From contig QJJF01000009.1 of NCBI GenBank assembly GCA_003202005.1, forward strand, positions 62,001 through 126,000: 64,000 nt of DNA, in the 5' to 3' direction. Positions within the stretch are counted from its first letter, which is position 1. Every line of letters begins with the position of its first letter. A program made the position numbers and the translations under genes. Positions 51,602-60,732 of the stretch are shown here, piece after piece. The notes under the pieces were generated by a model that was given only the letters and a program-made list of their open reading frames with translations, ran no database searches and was not told the DNA's origin. This stretch comes from Williamsia faeni. GTDB lineage: Bacteria; Actinomycetota; Actinomycetes; Mycobacteriales; Mycobacteriaceae.

Positions 51602-53386
51602 TCACGCGAATGGGATATTCACACTGACGAGACCTCCGTCGCGCCCCGAGGTGAACAACACTGATCCGCCCAACTGCTCACTGCGTTCACGGATCGATTG
51701 CAATCCGGTGCCCGGTGTCCAGTCGGCGGCGTTGCTGCCGATGTCTCGTACGGTGATGGTGAAATTGCGGTCGGCGACGTCGAGGTCGACGGCGGCAGAT
51801 GCGGACCCGGAGTGTCGTGCGACGTTGGTGACGGCTTCGACAATGATGCGAAAGGCCGCCACCTCGACAGCCGCCGGAAGTGGGGGAAGTCGCTCCGGCG
51901 CCGTCACGGACACCTCCAGCAAATCGCCATCGGCGGTTCTCAACTGTGAAACCCGCTGCTTCACTGCACCTACGAGCCCCATCTCGTCGAGAGCCGGCGG
52001 TCGCAATCCCTCGACCAGACGCCGGATCTCGACGATGGCACCGGCGGTCTCAGCACGCACGGTGTCGAGCAGGCGAACGGTTTCCGCCGGGTCCCTCGCG
52101 GCATGGTTGCGGGCGGCGTCGGTGGTGAACGCGACACCGGTGAGGATCGGCCCCAGACTGTCGTGAAGGTCACGGCGCAGTCGCCGCCGCTCCTCCTCCA
52201 GCGCCGTCAGCACATGCCCTCGTGACTCGCGCAGGTCGGCCGCGAGACTGACACCCTGGAGAGCTCTCGCCATCGGAGCCGCCACCAATTGCAGCACCGA
52301 GCGAACCTGCGGGTGAAGGCCCTGCGAGTCGGCGGGTACCCCGACCACCAGTTTCCCGACCTCTTCACCATCCGCGGTCAGCTTCACAACAAGTTCATCA
52401 GCGCCACCCTCACCGGCGGTCGCGATGCAGTGTTCGTTGTCCCACAACTCGATTCGCGGAACCCCGATCGCGTCACGAAGCGAGAGCACCCAGTTTTCCG
52501 GGCCGCCGGCAGCCGAGAGCTTCTGACCCAATCCGGACAAAGTCAGCACGGCGTCGCCGCGGCTGCCGAACAGGACCTCGTCGACCACACCTCGCAGGCG
52601 GGACGCCACCGGCCCGAACGCTGCCGCCCCGACAAACGCGATCAGCGCCCCGGTGGCGCGTGCCGTTGAGGTACCGGAGAAGTTCGCGATGACAACGGAA
52701 GCTGCCGAGAAGACTGCGACGGTGAGTTCGAACATCGCCAGATACAGCACAATCCAACTGATGACGAGTCGGATGTCGACCACGTCGGGCACCGTCATCC
52801 CCAGTGCCAGCAGCAGCGGAACGGTCGGTGCGATGACCGCCGCCAGCACCACATACACATCACCGTCTGCCGAATCGGCGAAGAAGAACAGGTGCCCGAG
52901 GAACAGGGCCGCGGTGGCCGATACCGTCAGCAACCAGAGCATGCAGCGACGCTCCCGGCCGACCGATCTCTCGGTTCGCCACCACACCAGAGCGATCATC
53001 ACCGTGCCCGCGATCACTGCACCGCTCCACAGCAGTGGCATCCACCAGGTTCCGATCAGGACCGCGACCGCTGCGACCACCAGAAGTGCCATTGCAATCC
53101 TCGATGGCAGAGACAGGTCAGGCCTCGGGTAGTTCGCCAGAGTCAGGGTTGCCACCCCGCCGAACGCAGCGGCGATCAGCAGCCACCCCACCTGCTCGGC
53201 TGCGAGATTGCCGGTCAGCAGCACGCCGACACCGGCACCGAGCGTTCCACCGAACACGATGAATCCGATTGCGGTGGCCGGCGATCCCGGTCGGTCATCA
53301 CCCCGGCCCCGCATCCACCACAGCATGCAGATCCCACTGACCAGCGCGCCGGCAGCCACAGCCAGCCCACCGACCTCGATGATCAC
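51602..53386 (-). CDS. NarL-type sensor histidine kinase
   Basis: A 594-residue kinase. About seven membrane helices fill the first 260 residues, followed by a GAF-like region. The HisKA_3 dimerisation box is EEERRRLRRDLHDSLGPILTGV, with the phosphorylated His in DLHDSLGP, and an ATPase domain contains VVEAVTNVARHSGSASA and GTGLQSIRERSEQLGG. It overlaps its response regulator by 4 bases. Neither the sensed signal nor the targets are visible. It is convergent with uricase. Confidence 0.92.
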   Translation of the reverse strand: MIIEVGGLAVAAGALVSGICMLWWMRGRGDDRPGSPATAIGFIVFGGTLGAGVGVLLTGNLAAEQVGWLLIAAAFGGVATLTLANYPRPDLSLPSRIAMALLVVAAVAVLIGTWWMPLLWSGAVIAGTVMIALVWWRTERSVGRERRCMLWLLTVSATAALFLGHLFFFADSADGDVYVVLAAVIAPTVPLLLALGMTVPDVVDIRLVISWIVLYLAMFELTVAVFSAASVVIANFSGTSTARATGALIAFVGAAAFGPVASRLRGVVDEVLFGSRGDAVLTLSGLGQKLSAAGGPENWVLSLRDAIGVPRIELWDNEHCIATAGEGGADELVVKLTADGEEVGKLVVGVPADSQGLHPQVRSVLQLVAAPMARALQGVSLAADLRESRGHVLTALEEERRRLRRDLHDSLGPILTGVAFTTDAARNHAARDPAETVRLLDTVRAETAGAIVEIRRLVEGLRPPALDEMGLVGAVKQRVSQLRTADGDLLEVSVTAPERLPPLPAAVEVAAFRIIVEAVTNVARHSGSASAAVDLDVADRNFTITVRDIGSNAADWTPGTGLQSIRERSEQLGGSVLFTSGRDGGLVSVNIPFA

Positions 53387-54039
53387 GGGTCGCCGATCAC
53401 GGTCCGTCCGAGACCGTTCTCGCGCGCCAGCACGATGGCCTCGGCTCGGGTGGCGACCCGTAGCTTGGCGAAGATCGCCGAGATGTGGTTACTGACAGTC
53501 TTGTTCGCGACGTCGATCGACTGCGCGATGGCCGCGTTCCCCTCACCGCGCGCGATGCGGTCGAGTATCTGCAACTCACGCGGTGTCAACTGCGGAAAGG
53601 ATGTGGCCGGACGAGGCTGCGCGCCCACGGCCGCATCGAGCAGATGTTTGGCGATGGAAGGCCCGAACACCGTTTCACCGACCGCCGCAGCGTGCAGCGC
53701 GTGTTCGATTTCCTGTTGCCCGGCGCCTTTGAGGAGATAACCGCGCGCACCGGCCGCGAGTGCTGCCAATACTGTCGCCTGGTCCTCGAACATCGTCAGG
53801 ACAAGAACCGCGGTGCCGGGTAGCGCTGCACAGATGCGGCGGGTCGCTTCGATGCCGTCACCCCCCGGCATCTGGATATCCATGACCACCACATCAGGCC
53901 GGAGCAGTTGGGCCTCCCGTAGCGCCGCCTCGCCCGATCCGGCCTCGCCGCAGACCTCGATGCCACCCAGGGACGACAACAAGGCGCGAATGCCACTGCG
54001 AACCACCGGATGGTCATCAACCACCAGTACGGAGACCAT
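53383..54039 (-). CDS. NarL/LuxR-family response regulator
   Basis: A 218-residue regulator. The receiver has VVDDHPVVRSG, the phosphorylated Asp in VVMDIQMPGGDG, Thr in LTMFED and Lys in GYLLKGAG. The LuxR helix-turn-helix is LTPRELQILDRIARGEGNAAIAQSIDVANKTVSNHISAIFAKL-like, near residues 147-190. It is first in the operon and couples to the kinase through a 4-base overlap. It may control the divergent membrane-protein gene at 54201. Confidence 0.93.
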   Translation of the reverse strand: MVSVLVVDDHPVVRSGIRALLSSLGGIEVCGEAGSGEAALREAQLLRPDVVVMDIQMPGGDGIEATRRICAALPGTAVLVLTMFEDQATVLAALAAGARGYLLKGAGQQEIEHALHAAAVGETVFGPSIAKHLLDAAVGAQPRPATSFPQLTPRELQILDRIARGEGNAAIAQSIDVANKTVSNHISAIFAKLRVATRAEAIVLARENGLGRTVIGDP

Positions 54040-54200
54040 GGGGAAAAGTCTGACCCCAGCCGGCCTCTTTCACCAGGTATTCAGCCCTTTTTCGTTCAGG
54101 CGATTGCCCGGTCCCCTGGGTGCCTGCCCCCATGACCAACCCTCTCCGGCGGCCCATTCTGGTGTCCATCATCACTTCGAAACGGAAATGGACGGACACC

Positions 54201-54614
54201 ATGAACACTGCATCCGAATCAGGCAGTTTGAACAAGAAGGTCAAGATCGGACTCGTGCTGGCACTCTTCCTCGGCGTGCTGGACATCGCCGGACTTGCAC
54301 TGCCCGGTCCCGACGGCGAAACACCCCCCATCGCCGTCATGGTGATTGCGTGCATTTTGGGAATTGCGACGATCGTCTTCGCGGTCATAGCTTTGAAAAA
54401 CCGGAATCGCAACGCAGTCCGAGGAGTGGTTATCACCCGATTCCTCTCGGCACTGGCGTCGATACCAGCATTCTTCGTCAGTGGAATCCCTGGATCCGTG
54501 ATCGTTCTGACCGCTGTTCTCATCGTGCTCACTGTGGTCGCAATCGCGCTGATGATGAGCAAGCCGTTCCTTGTCGAACACGCCGAGGCCACTCGGTCGG
54601 CGCAAACGGCCTGA
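54201..54614 (+). CDS. small four-helix membrane protein
   Basis: A 137-residue protein with four hydrophobic segments (VKIGLVLALFLGVLDIAGLAL, IAVMVIACILGIATIVFAVIAL, ITRFLSALASIPAFFV, VIVLTAVLIVLTVVAIALMM). I do not recognise a family. ATG 54201 has GGACGGACACC before it; ATG 54132 would add 23 basic residues. It is divergent from the NarL-type system, so it is a candidate target of that regulator; this is inference from position. Confidence 0.7.
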   Translation: MNTASESGSLNKKVKIGLVLALFLGVLDIAGLALPGPDGETPPIAVMVIACILGIATIVFAVIALKNRNRNAVRGVVITRFLSALASIPAFFVSGIPGSVIVLTAVLIVLTVVAIALMMSKPFLVEHAEATRSAQTA

Positions 54615-54710
54615 CAGACGCCGCCCGGTCCTGGTCCGCCGGGCAGGCCCGGAGGCTGCCCGGTCGACCAGAGTTGCGCTCCCACCAGGTGCTACGTGCA
54701 CTATGGATGC

Positions 54711-55607
54711 ATGGATACAGTGCAGTTGGTGGAGGTCAGTCCCCGCGATGGCCTGCAAAACGAGAAGACGGTGTTGTCGGTCGATGCGAAGGTCGAGCTC
54801 ATCAACCGCAGCGTCGCCGCCGGAGTCAGACGTGTCGAAGCCGTGAGTTTCGTGAACCCCGCACGGGTCCCGCAGATGGCCGGCGCCGAAGAGGTGATGG
54901 CCCAGGTCCCCCGCGTCGACGGGGTGTCCTACATCGGACTCGTGCTCAATCGTCGTGGACTCGACCGTGCCCTGGCCGCCGGCGTCGACGAGGTCAACGT
55001 GGTGGTGGTCTCAACTGACGAGTTCAGCACCCGAAATCAGGGTTGCACTGTCGCCGAGGGTGTTTCGGCCTGGACCGACATCGCGGCAGCCGCACAGGCA
55101 GCCGGTGTGCGCACCACGGTCACCATCGCAACCGCCTTCGGTTGCCCGTTCTCCGGCAACGTCGACCCCGCGTGGGTAACCGATTTGATCGGTCAGGTGG
55201 CGCAGGCCGGCCCGGACGAGATCGCACTGGCCGACACCATCGGTGTCGGGGTACCCGCCCAGGTTCGCGCACTCGCTGCCGGAGCAGCGCGCAACGCGCC
55301 GGGTGTGGCGCTGCGCTGGCACTTCCACAACACGCGCAACACCGGATACGCGAATGCGATGACCGCACTCGACCTCGGAGCCCAGGCCCTCGACGCCAGC
55401 ATCGGCGGATTCGGTGGTTGCCCGTTTGCACCAGCCGCCACCGGCAACATCGCGTCCGAAGACCTGATCTATGCACTCGATCGTTCCGGGGTCTCCACCG
55501 GAGTCAAACTCGAAGCATTGGCCGAGGCGGCGATCTGGCTCGGCGAACAGCTCTCGAAAGATGTGCCCGGACAACTCAGCCGGGCGGGTAATTTCCCGTC
55601 GGCTTGA
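54711..55607 (+). CDS. HMG-CoA lyase-like enzyme
   Basis: TIM-barrel lyase of 298 residues that cleaves 3-hydroxy-3-methylglutaryl-CoA or a related citramalyl-type CoA into acetyl-CoA and a keto product. It has VSPRDGLQNE (catalytic Arg-Asp), the HFHNTRNTGYANAMTA metal site, and the signature GGFGGCPFAPAATGNIASEDLIY with catalytic Cys. ATG 54711 follows a possible -10 CACTAT by 6 bases; GTG 54696 is another start. It is convergent with the TetR gene. Probable role: leucine or branched ketone degradation. Confidence 0.85.
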   Translation: MDTVQLVEVSPRDGLQNEKTVLSVDAKVELINRSVAAGVRRVEAVSFVNPARVPQMAGAEEVMAQVPRVDGVSYIGLVLNRRGLDRALAAGVDEVNVVVVSTDEFSTRNQGCTVAEGVSAWTDIAAAAQAAGVRTTVTIATAFGCPFSGNVDPAWVTDLIGQVAQAGPDEIALADTIGVGVPAQVRALAAGAARNAPGVALRWHFHNTRNTGYANAMTALDLGAQALDASIGGFGGCPFAPAATGNIASEDLIYALDRSGVSTGVKLEALAEAAIWLGEQLSKDVPGQLSRAGNFPSA

Positions 55608-55619
55608 CGAGACCGGTGG

Positions 55620-56228
55620 TCAGGGTCTGTCGCTCTGTAATACACCGTCGATCGCATAGGACGTGTATGTATCGGCCAGGGCGCCAACGTCCTGGCCATC
55701 ATTGAGCCACCAACTGATCCCGTTCATCATGTCCAGGATGGCCACCGCCGCCTGGTGCGGGTTGGCCACACGGAACTCCCCGGCAGCGATACCGGCGGCG
55801 ATCACATCGCGAACCCGCCGCTGGTAATACTTGCGAATATCGGTGATCTCCGCCAGATGTTCGGGTGTGAGTGCCGTCTGCTCGCGCAGACTGACCAAAT
55901 GCTCGGTCTGATGGTCGGCCAGACTCCGGATGTGCGCACGCATCAGGTTTGCCAAGCGCTCTTTCGGTGTACCCGCGGCGTCGAGCAAGGGCATGTGCAG
56001 ATCTTGCAGATCCCGGGTCATTCGCAGGGCGATCGCGTACATGATCTCCTCCTTGCTGGAGAAGTGGTTGTACAGACTCGCGCCCCGAATACCCACCGCT
56101 TCCGCGATTTCGCGCATACCGACCGTGTGAAAGCCCTGTTTGGCGAAGAAATCCGCTGCCGCCGAGATGATCTCGGCGCGTCGCCCCGAACTCCTGGCAC
56201 CGGCGGACGACGGCTGGTCCACCGTCAC
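55620..56228 (-). CDS. TetR-family regulator of the ligase/nitroreductase/monooxygenase cluster
   Basis: A 202-residue TetR regulator. The helix-turn-helix is GMREIAEAVGIRGASLYNHFSSKEEIMYAI, and the C-terminal ligand domain resembles KstR2-type regulators that bind acyl-CoA thioesters. Its GTG overlaps the acyl-CoA ligase stop by 4 bases, so it is the third gene of the nitroreductase-ligase-tetR operon. A ligase product as effector would fit. The likely operator is at 58633-58659. Confidence 0.87.
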   Translation of the reverse strand: MTVDQPSSAGARSSGRRAEIISAAADFFAKQGFHTVGMREIAEAVGIRGASLYNHFSSKEEIMYAIALRMTRDLQDLHMPLLDAAGTPKERLANLMRAHIRSLADHQTEHLVSLREQTALTPEHLAEITDIRKYYQRRVRDVIAAGIAAGEFRVANPHQAAVAILDMMNGISWWLNDGQDVGALADTYTSYAIDGVLQSDRP

Positions 56229-57811
56229 TGAGAAGGCACCCCGGAGTAGAGACGGCGGAGTTCCCGCTTGAGTATCTTGCCCTGCGGGTCGACGGGTAGT
56301 TCGGTCACCGCGTAAATCTTCTTGGGAGTCTTATAGCTCGCAATCGACTGCTTGCAGTGTGCGATAAGCGAATCCGCGTCGGATTCCGCATCATCACGGA
56401 GGATGACAAAACCGGTGACCACTTCCGACCAGTAGTCGTCGGGTAAGCCGACCACGGCGGCACGGACGACGTCGGGGTGACTCTGCAGGGCGCGCTCGAC
56501 TTCTTGGGAAGACACGTTCATGCCACCGGTTTTTATCATGTCTTTGCTGCGATCGAGAAAGAACAGGTTGCCGTCGTCATCGCGCCGGACGATGTCGCCG
56601 GTATGCACCCATCCGTCGCGGATGACCTGTGCGGTCCGTTCAGGATCCTTGAAGTAGCCCGACATCACAGAGGGCGAACGACAGATCAGTTCACCGACCT
56701 GCGCCGGTTCCCCGTCCGCATCGATCACCTCTACCTCGAGATGTGCAACGGGCTTTCCGATCCACGTGGGGTCGGAGTCCGGGATGTCGTCGAGTGTGTG
56801 GAACCAGCCGACACTTCCCAACTGCGACAGTTCGGATTGGCCCCAGTAGGTCCCCCACGTGACGCCGGGGGCCGAATCCGCCCAGGCGTTGATCGCGTGC
56901 GGCGACACCTGACCGCCGTAAGTCATACAGCGCTGCACGGTTCGGACGGTCTCCGGTCCGAAGTCGGGATGCCCGGCCAGACCGATATAGAACGTGGGCG
57001 TCTGGGCCAGGACCGTGATCTTCTCGTCGCGGATCATCGCCAGCGACGCGCCGGCCTCGGTGGTCGCGGGCAGCACCAGCGTTGCACCCATCATCGTCAA
57101 CGTGGTCATCGACCCGATGCCCGCGATGGTGTGAAACGGCATGACGTACAGCCAGATGTCATCTGGTTGGGTACGCAGACCCCAGCTCCATGCCGGGCCG
57201 GTGGAGATCAGGTAGTTACGGTGCGTGATCATGACGCCCTTGGGCGCTGCCTCGGTACCGCTGGTGTAGACGATCATCGCCAGGTCGTGCTCATCGACAT
57301 CGCCGTCGGGTTCCTCCGACGATGCCTCCGCCAGCAGGGCGTCGAACGACGCCCATCCATGACCCGGTGCATCGCCGAACGCAATGTGGAGATCGACGGG
57401 CGCTGTAACCCGAACCCGGTCGACCACGTGGGTGAAGTCGGCGCCCACCAGCACCGCCGACGGCTCCAGGTGCGAAAGCTGCTGTGCCACTTCGGTCTCC
57501 CCGAACATCACATTGATGCCCGAATAGGATGCGCCGACCTTGAGCGCGCCGTAGTACGCGACCACCGTGTCGACGTGGTTGCGCGCCATCACGGCAATAC
57601 GGTCGCCACGACCCACACCCAGCGCACGGAGCGCGTTGGCACAGCGGTTCGCCCGCTCGTTGAGCTCCGCATAAGTGCAGACCTCGCGATCACCTGCCGT
57701 GTTGTAGCTGATGAAGGCCGCCTTACCCGCCATGGTCCGCGCGTGCCTGCGGAGCTGGTCGCCGAGGGTGGCGCGGCCGAGAGGCGTCGAGGCAATGGTG
57801 TTCGAAGACAT
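56225..57811 (-). CDS. acyl-CoA synthetase (AMP-forming)
   Basis: AMP-binding ligase of 528 residues. The P-loop is MIVYTSGTEAAPKGVMITH; other motifs are YGGQVSPHAINAWAD, YWGQSELS and GWVHTGDIVRRDDDGNLFFLDRSKDMIKTGGMNVSSQEVE, with the catalytic Lys in DPQGKILKREL near the C-terminus. It activates a carboxylic acid of unknown chain length to its CoA ester. It lies 6 bases after the nitroreductase gene. It is probably the entry step for an acid produced after Baeyer-Villiger oxidation and ester hydrolysis. Confidence 0.9.
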   Translation of the reverse strand: MSSNTIASTPLGRATLGDQLRRHARTMAGKAAFISYNTAGDREVCTYAELNERANRCANALRALGVGRGDRIAVMARNHVDTVVAYYGALKVGASYSGINVMFGETEVAQQLSHLEPSAVLVGADFTHVVDRVRVTAPVDLHIAFGDAPGHGWASFDALLAEASSEEPDGDVDEHDLAMIVYTSGTEAAPKGVMITHRNYLISTGPAWSWGLRTQPDDIWLYVMPFHTIAGIGSMTTLTMMGATLVLPATTEAGASLAMIRDEKITVLAQTPTFYIGLAGHPDFGPETVRTVQRCMTYGGQVSPHAINAWADSAPGVTWGTYWGQSELSQLGSVGWFHTLDDIPDSDPTWIGKPVAHLEVEVIDADGEPAQVGELICRSPSVMSGYFKDPERTAQVIRDGWVHTGDIVRRDDDGNLFFLDRSKDMIKTGGMNVSSQEVERALQSHPDVVRAAVVGLPDDYWSEVVTGFVILRDDAESDADSLIAHCKQSIASYKTPKKIYAVTELPVDPQGKILKRELRRLYSGVPSQ

Positions 57812-57817
57812 TGTTTT

Positions 57818-58465
57818 TCAGGACTCCGTCGCGAACAGCGGGGTGTCGAAGGAATCGACCGAGACGGTGTCCTCGACGGGGCTCCTGTTGAGCTTGGTCG
57901 GGAACTTGTCACGCGGATAGCCGACCGCGACGTGTGCTGCGGTGATGAATCCCTCTGGAATGCCCAACAACTCGCTGACCGCGGGTTCTTCGTGACACAG
58001 AAGTGTGGTCACTGCGCTGCCGACACCCTGATCACGCAGTGCCAGGCACAGATTCTGCACAACCGGATAGATCGATGCGCCGGCGACGACGCTGATGCGG
58101 TCCAGCTCCGCATCGGTCGGATGCAGACCCGCGACCTCGGCGCACACCACGATGAGCGCGGGCACGGTCGCGAGGTTGTGTGCGAACTCATTGGCACTGC
58201 GGATCGTCTTGGGAACCGCACCGACTCCCACGCTGCCATCACTGATCGCGCTGTAGTAGGCCTCCCAGTAGGGCAGGTACAGATCAGCGAGGGCCTTCTT
58301 CTTCGCTTCATCGCGTACCACGATCCAGCGGACCGGCTGACGATTTCCACCCTGTGGACCGAATCGCGCCACCTCGAACGCGTCGTAGAGCACCTCGTCC
58401 GGAACCGGTGTGTCAGCGTAGTGCCGACAGGTTCCGGTGGTGCGCATCGCTTCGGAAAGTTCCAT
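57818..58465 (-). CDS. nitroreductase-family flavoprotein
   Basis: A 215-residue FMN oxidoreductase. It shows TCRHYADTPVPDEVLYDAFEVARFGPQGGNRQPVRWIVV (the Arg-x-Tyr and Asn-x-Gln-Pro FMN-binding motif) and the C-terminal HVAVGYPRDKFP. ATG 58465 follows GAGGAG by 6 bases; the longer frame to 58600 runs into the promoter region. It could reduce an enone or supply flavin chemistry in the same pathway as the divergent monooxygenase. The substrate is not known. Confidence 0.85.
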   Translation of the reverse strand: MELSEAMRTTGTCRHYADTPVPDEVLYDAFEVARFGPQGGNRQPVRWIVVRDEAKKKALADLYLPYWEAYYSAISDGSVGVGAVPKTIRSANEFAHNLATVPALIVVCAEVAGLHPTDAELDRISVVAGASIYPVVQNLCLALRDQGVGSAVTTLLCHEEPAVSELLGIPEGFITAAHVAVGYPRDKFPTKLNRSPVEDTVSVDSFDTPLFATES

Positions 58466-58632
58466 CAAGATCTCCTCAATACGGGATCGGCCACTTGCCG
58501 GTGGGCCCCAAGGACCTCTGCGCATGACTGACCAGCTTCTGCTTACCGTTGTTAGCGTGATCGCAGTCACAGCATCACCGTGGACCTCCGGTGCTGTCAA
58601 GTGTTTGCCGCATGTTTCTCGACTGCTGGACC

Positions 58633-58684
58633 CCAGAAATTGAATCTTGCATCTTCTGGACTATCAGCGGTTAGTCTGGGTGTC
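58633..58684 (+). promoter_or_regulatory. promoter with CCAGAA/TTCTGG inverted repeat before the monooxygenase
   Basis: CCAGAA (58633-58638) and TTCTGG (58654-58659) form an inverted repeat that brackets the -35 TTGCAT (58647-58652). The -10 TAGTCT (58672-58677) ends 7 bases before the GTG at 58685, implying a leaderless transcript. The repeat is a candidate operator of the TetR protein. Confidence 0.5.
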
Positions 58685-60649
58685 GTGAACCTTCAGCCAA
58701 CCGCACCCGCGGACGGGATCGACCCCGCCCGGCTGGGTCAAGCAGTCACCGCGGCGAACATTCCCACGCTCATCGCCGTCCTCTACCAATTGACAGGTGA
58801 TGACCGGTGGTTGTCGGAGCGCTACCAGCCGACCCGGAGTCGCGGCATGGACGACAACGCCACCGGCGGACTGTCGGACGAGGTTCAAGGCGAGATCCGG
58901 GCGGCAACTGTCGATGCGGTGATCGCCTGGGCGGACGGCCAGGCGCCGGCACTCCCCTCACTCGACAGCCGGGAACTCATGGAGGTCATGGAGTTCACCA
59001 TGGGAGAACCGGTGCCGCACGAATTCGGCCCGATGATGGCCGAGGTGATGGGGTTCGACGAGACACCGGCACCCCACCCGGCACGAGAAGTGCCGCCCGA
59101 CTTCTCTGTGATCGTGATCGGCGCCGGAATCGGCGGCATGCTCGCGTCGGTCCGCCTCACCGAGGCCGGGATCGAGCACGTCGTCCTCGAGAAGAACAGC
59201 AATGTCGGCGGATCCTGGTGGGAGAACACCTATCCGGGCGCCGGAGTGGACACTCCGAGCTATCTGTACTCGTTCTCGTTCTTTCGTCACCCGTGGTCAA
59301 CACACTTCGGCAAGCGCGACGAGGTTCAGGAATATCTGGAGAATTTCGCGGCGGCATACGACCTTCGCCCGAACATCCGATTCGGCACCGAGGTCAGTGA
59401 TGTTGTGTACGACGATGCCACCCAGCGCTGGAACATCACCGCCCGCGACGGTGACAACACCCTGATCTCATTGTCGTCCAATGCCGTCATCAGCGCGGTG
59501 GGCCTGCTCAACCGCCCGAAGATGCCGCCGGTGCCCGGGCTCGACTCGTTCTCCGGCGACCTCTTCCATTCGGCACAATGGCCCTCGGGGATCGATCTGC
59601 ACGGCAAGCGAGTTGCCATCGTCGGGGCAGGCGCCAGCGCGATGCAGATCGGACCCGCGATCGCCGGTTCCACCGCCTCACTGACCATCTTCCAGCGTTC
59701 GCCCCAGTGGATCGCCCCCAACGACGTCTACTTCTCGCAGGTCGGCGACGACGTCCATTGGTTGATGGATCACGTGCCGTACTACCACGAGTGGTACCGC
59801 GTGCGGTTGTCGTGGATCTTCAACGACAAGGTTCATCCGACTCTGACCGTGGATCCGGAATGGACCGAACCGAAGCTGTCGATCAACGCGACCAATCATG
59901 GTCACCGCGCGTTCTACACCCGCTACCTCAGCGACGAACTCGAAGGTCGCCCGGACCTCATCGAGAAGTGTCTGCCGGACTACCCGCCCTTCGGCAAGCG
60001 CATGCTTCTCGACAACGGCTGGTATCGCATGCTCAAACGCCCCGGCGTCGAACTCATCACCGAAGGCGTCACGGAGATCACCGAGACCGGACTCACGGAC
60101 AGCGCCGGCCGGGAACACGAGTTCGACGTCATCATCATGGCCACCGGATTCCACACCGACCGCCTGCTGTACCCGATGGACGTGGTCGGGCGCTCCGGCG
60201 CAACCACCCGCGAGGTGTGGGGTGAGCACGATGCCCGCGCCTACCTCGGCATCACCGTGCCCGACTTCCCCAACCTCTTCATCATGACCGGCCCGAACAC
60301 TGCGCTGGGACACGGCGGAAGTTTCATCACCATGCTCGAATGCCAGATCCGCTACATCATGGACGCCTTGTCGCAGATGGTGGACAAAGATCTCGGCGCC
60401 ATCGAGCCGCGCCGCGACGTCTACGACAACTACAACAAGTCGGTCGACGACGCGCACGCGTCGATGGTGTGGACCCACCCCGGTATGAGCAACTGGTATC
60501 GCAACGCCGACGGACGTGTGGTTGCGGTCCTGCCCTGGCGAATCATCGACTACTGGACCATGACCCGCCACGCGGACCTGTCGGACTACTTGACCGAACC
60601 CAACGCAGCAAAGAATGCCCCGATCACCGGAAACCACCGGCCCAGGTAG
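58685..60649 (+). CDS. Baeyer-Villiger monooxygenase (HAPMO-like, long N-terminus)
   Basis: Flavin monooxygenase that inserts oxygen into ketones, giving esters or lactones, with NADPH. The 654-residue form has a helical N-terminal extension (1-135), as in 4-hydroxyacetophenone monooxygenases, the FAD fold VIVIGAGIGGMLASV (142-156), the Baeyer-Villiger fingerprint FSGDLFHSAQWP (289-300) and the NADPH fold VAIVGAGASAMQIGPA. The ATGFHTDR segment is the usual second signature. GTG 58685 is set by the close -10 element. It is divergent from the nitroreductase-ligase-TetR operon. Confidence 0.93.
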   Translation: MNLQPTAPADGIDPARLGQAVTAANIPTLIAVLYQLTGDDRWLSERYQPTRSRGMDDNATGGLSDEVQGEIRAATVDAVIAWADGQAPALPSLDSRELMEVMEFTMGEPVPHEFGPMMAEVMGFDETPAPHPAREVPPDFSVIVIGAGIGGMLASVRLTEAGIEHVVLEKNSNVGGSWWENTYPGAGVDTPSYLYSFSFFRHPWSTHFGKRDEVQEYLENFAAAYDLRPNIRFGTEVSDVVYDDATQRWNITARDGDNTLISLSSNAVISAVGLLNRPKMPPVPGLDSFSGDLFHSAQWPSGIDLHGKRVAIVGAGASAMQIGPAIAGSTASLTIFQRSPQWIAPNDVYFSQVGDDVHWLMDHVPYYHEWYRVRLSWIFNDKVHPTLTVDPEWTEPKLSINATNHGHRAFYTRYLSDELEGRPDLIEKCLPDYPPFGKRMLLDNGWYRMLKRPGVELITEGVTEITETGLTDSAGREHEFDVIIMATGFHTDRLLYPMDVVGRSGATTREVWGEHDARAYLGITVPDFPNLFIMTGPNTALGHGGSFITMLECQIRYIMDALSQMVDKDLGAIEPRRDVYDNYNKSVDDAHASMVWTHPGMSNWYRNADGRVVAVLPWRIIDYWTMTRHADLSDYLTEPNAAKNAPITGNHRPR

Positions 60650-60732
60650 GCACCACGAGGCGCCGGTGGACCGGTGGCTTCATCAGTGAGCGCCTAACCA
60701 CGCGTGATTTCACCCGCGTGTCTGTGGCGCCA

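Noticed and set aside
56477-58531. 684-codon plus-strand frame
   Set aside because: Antisense to the acyl-CoA ligase and nitroreductase; no recognisable domain despite its length.
60650-60732. CACGCG/CGCGTG hairpin as terminator between the monooxygenase and pyc
   Set aside because: The stem is only 6 bp with a 10-base loop and no T run; too weak beside the other hairpins.
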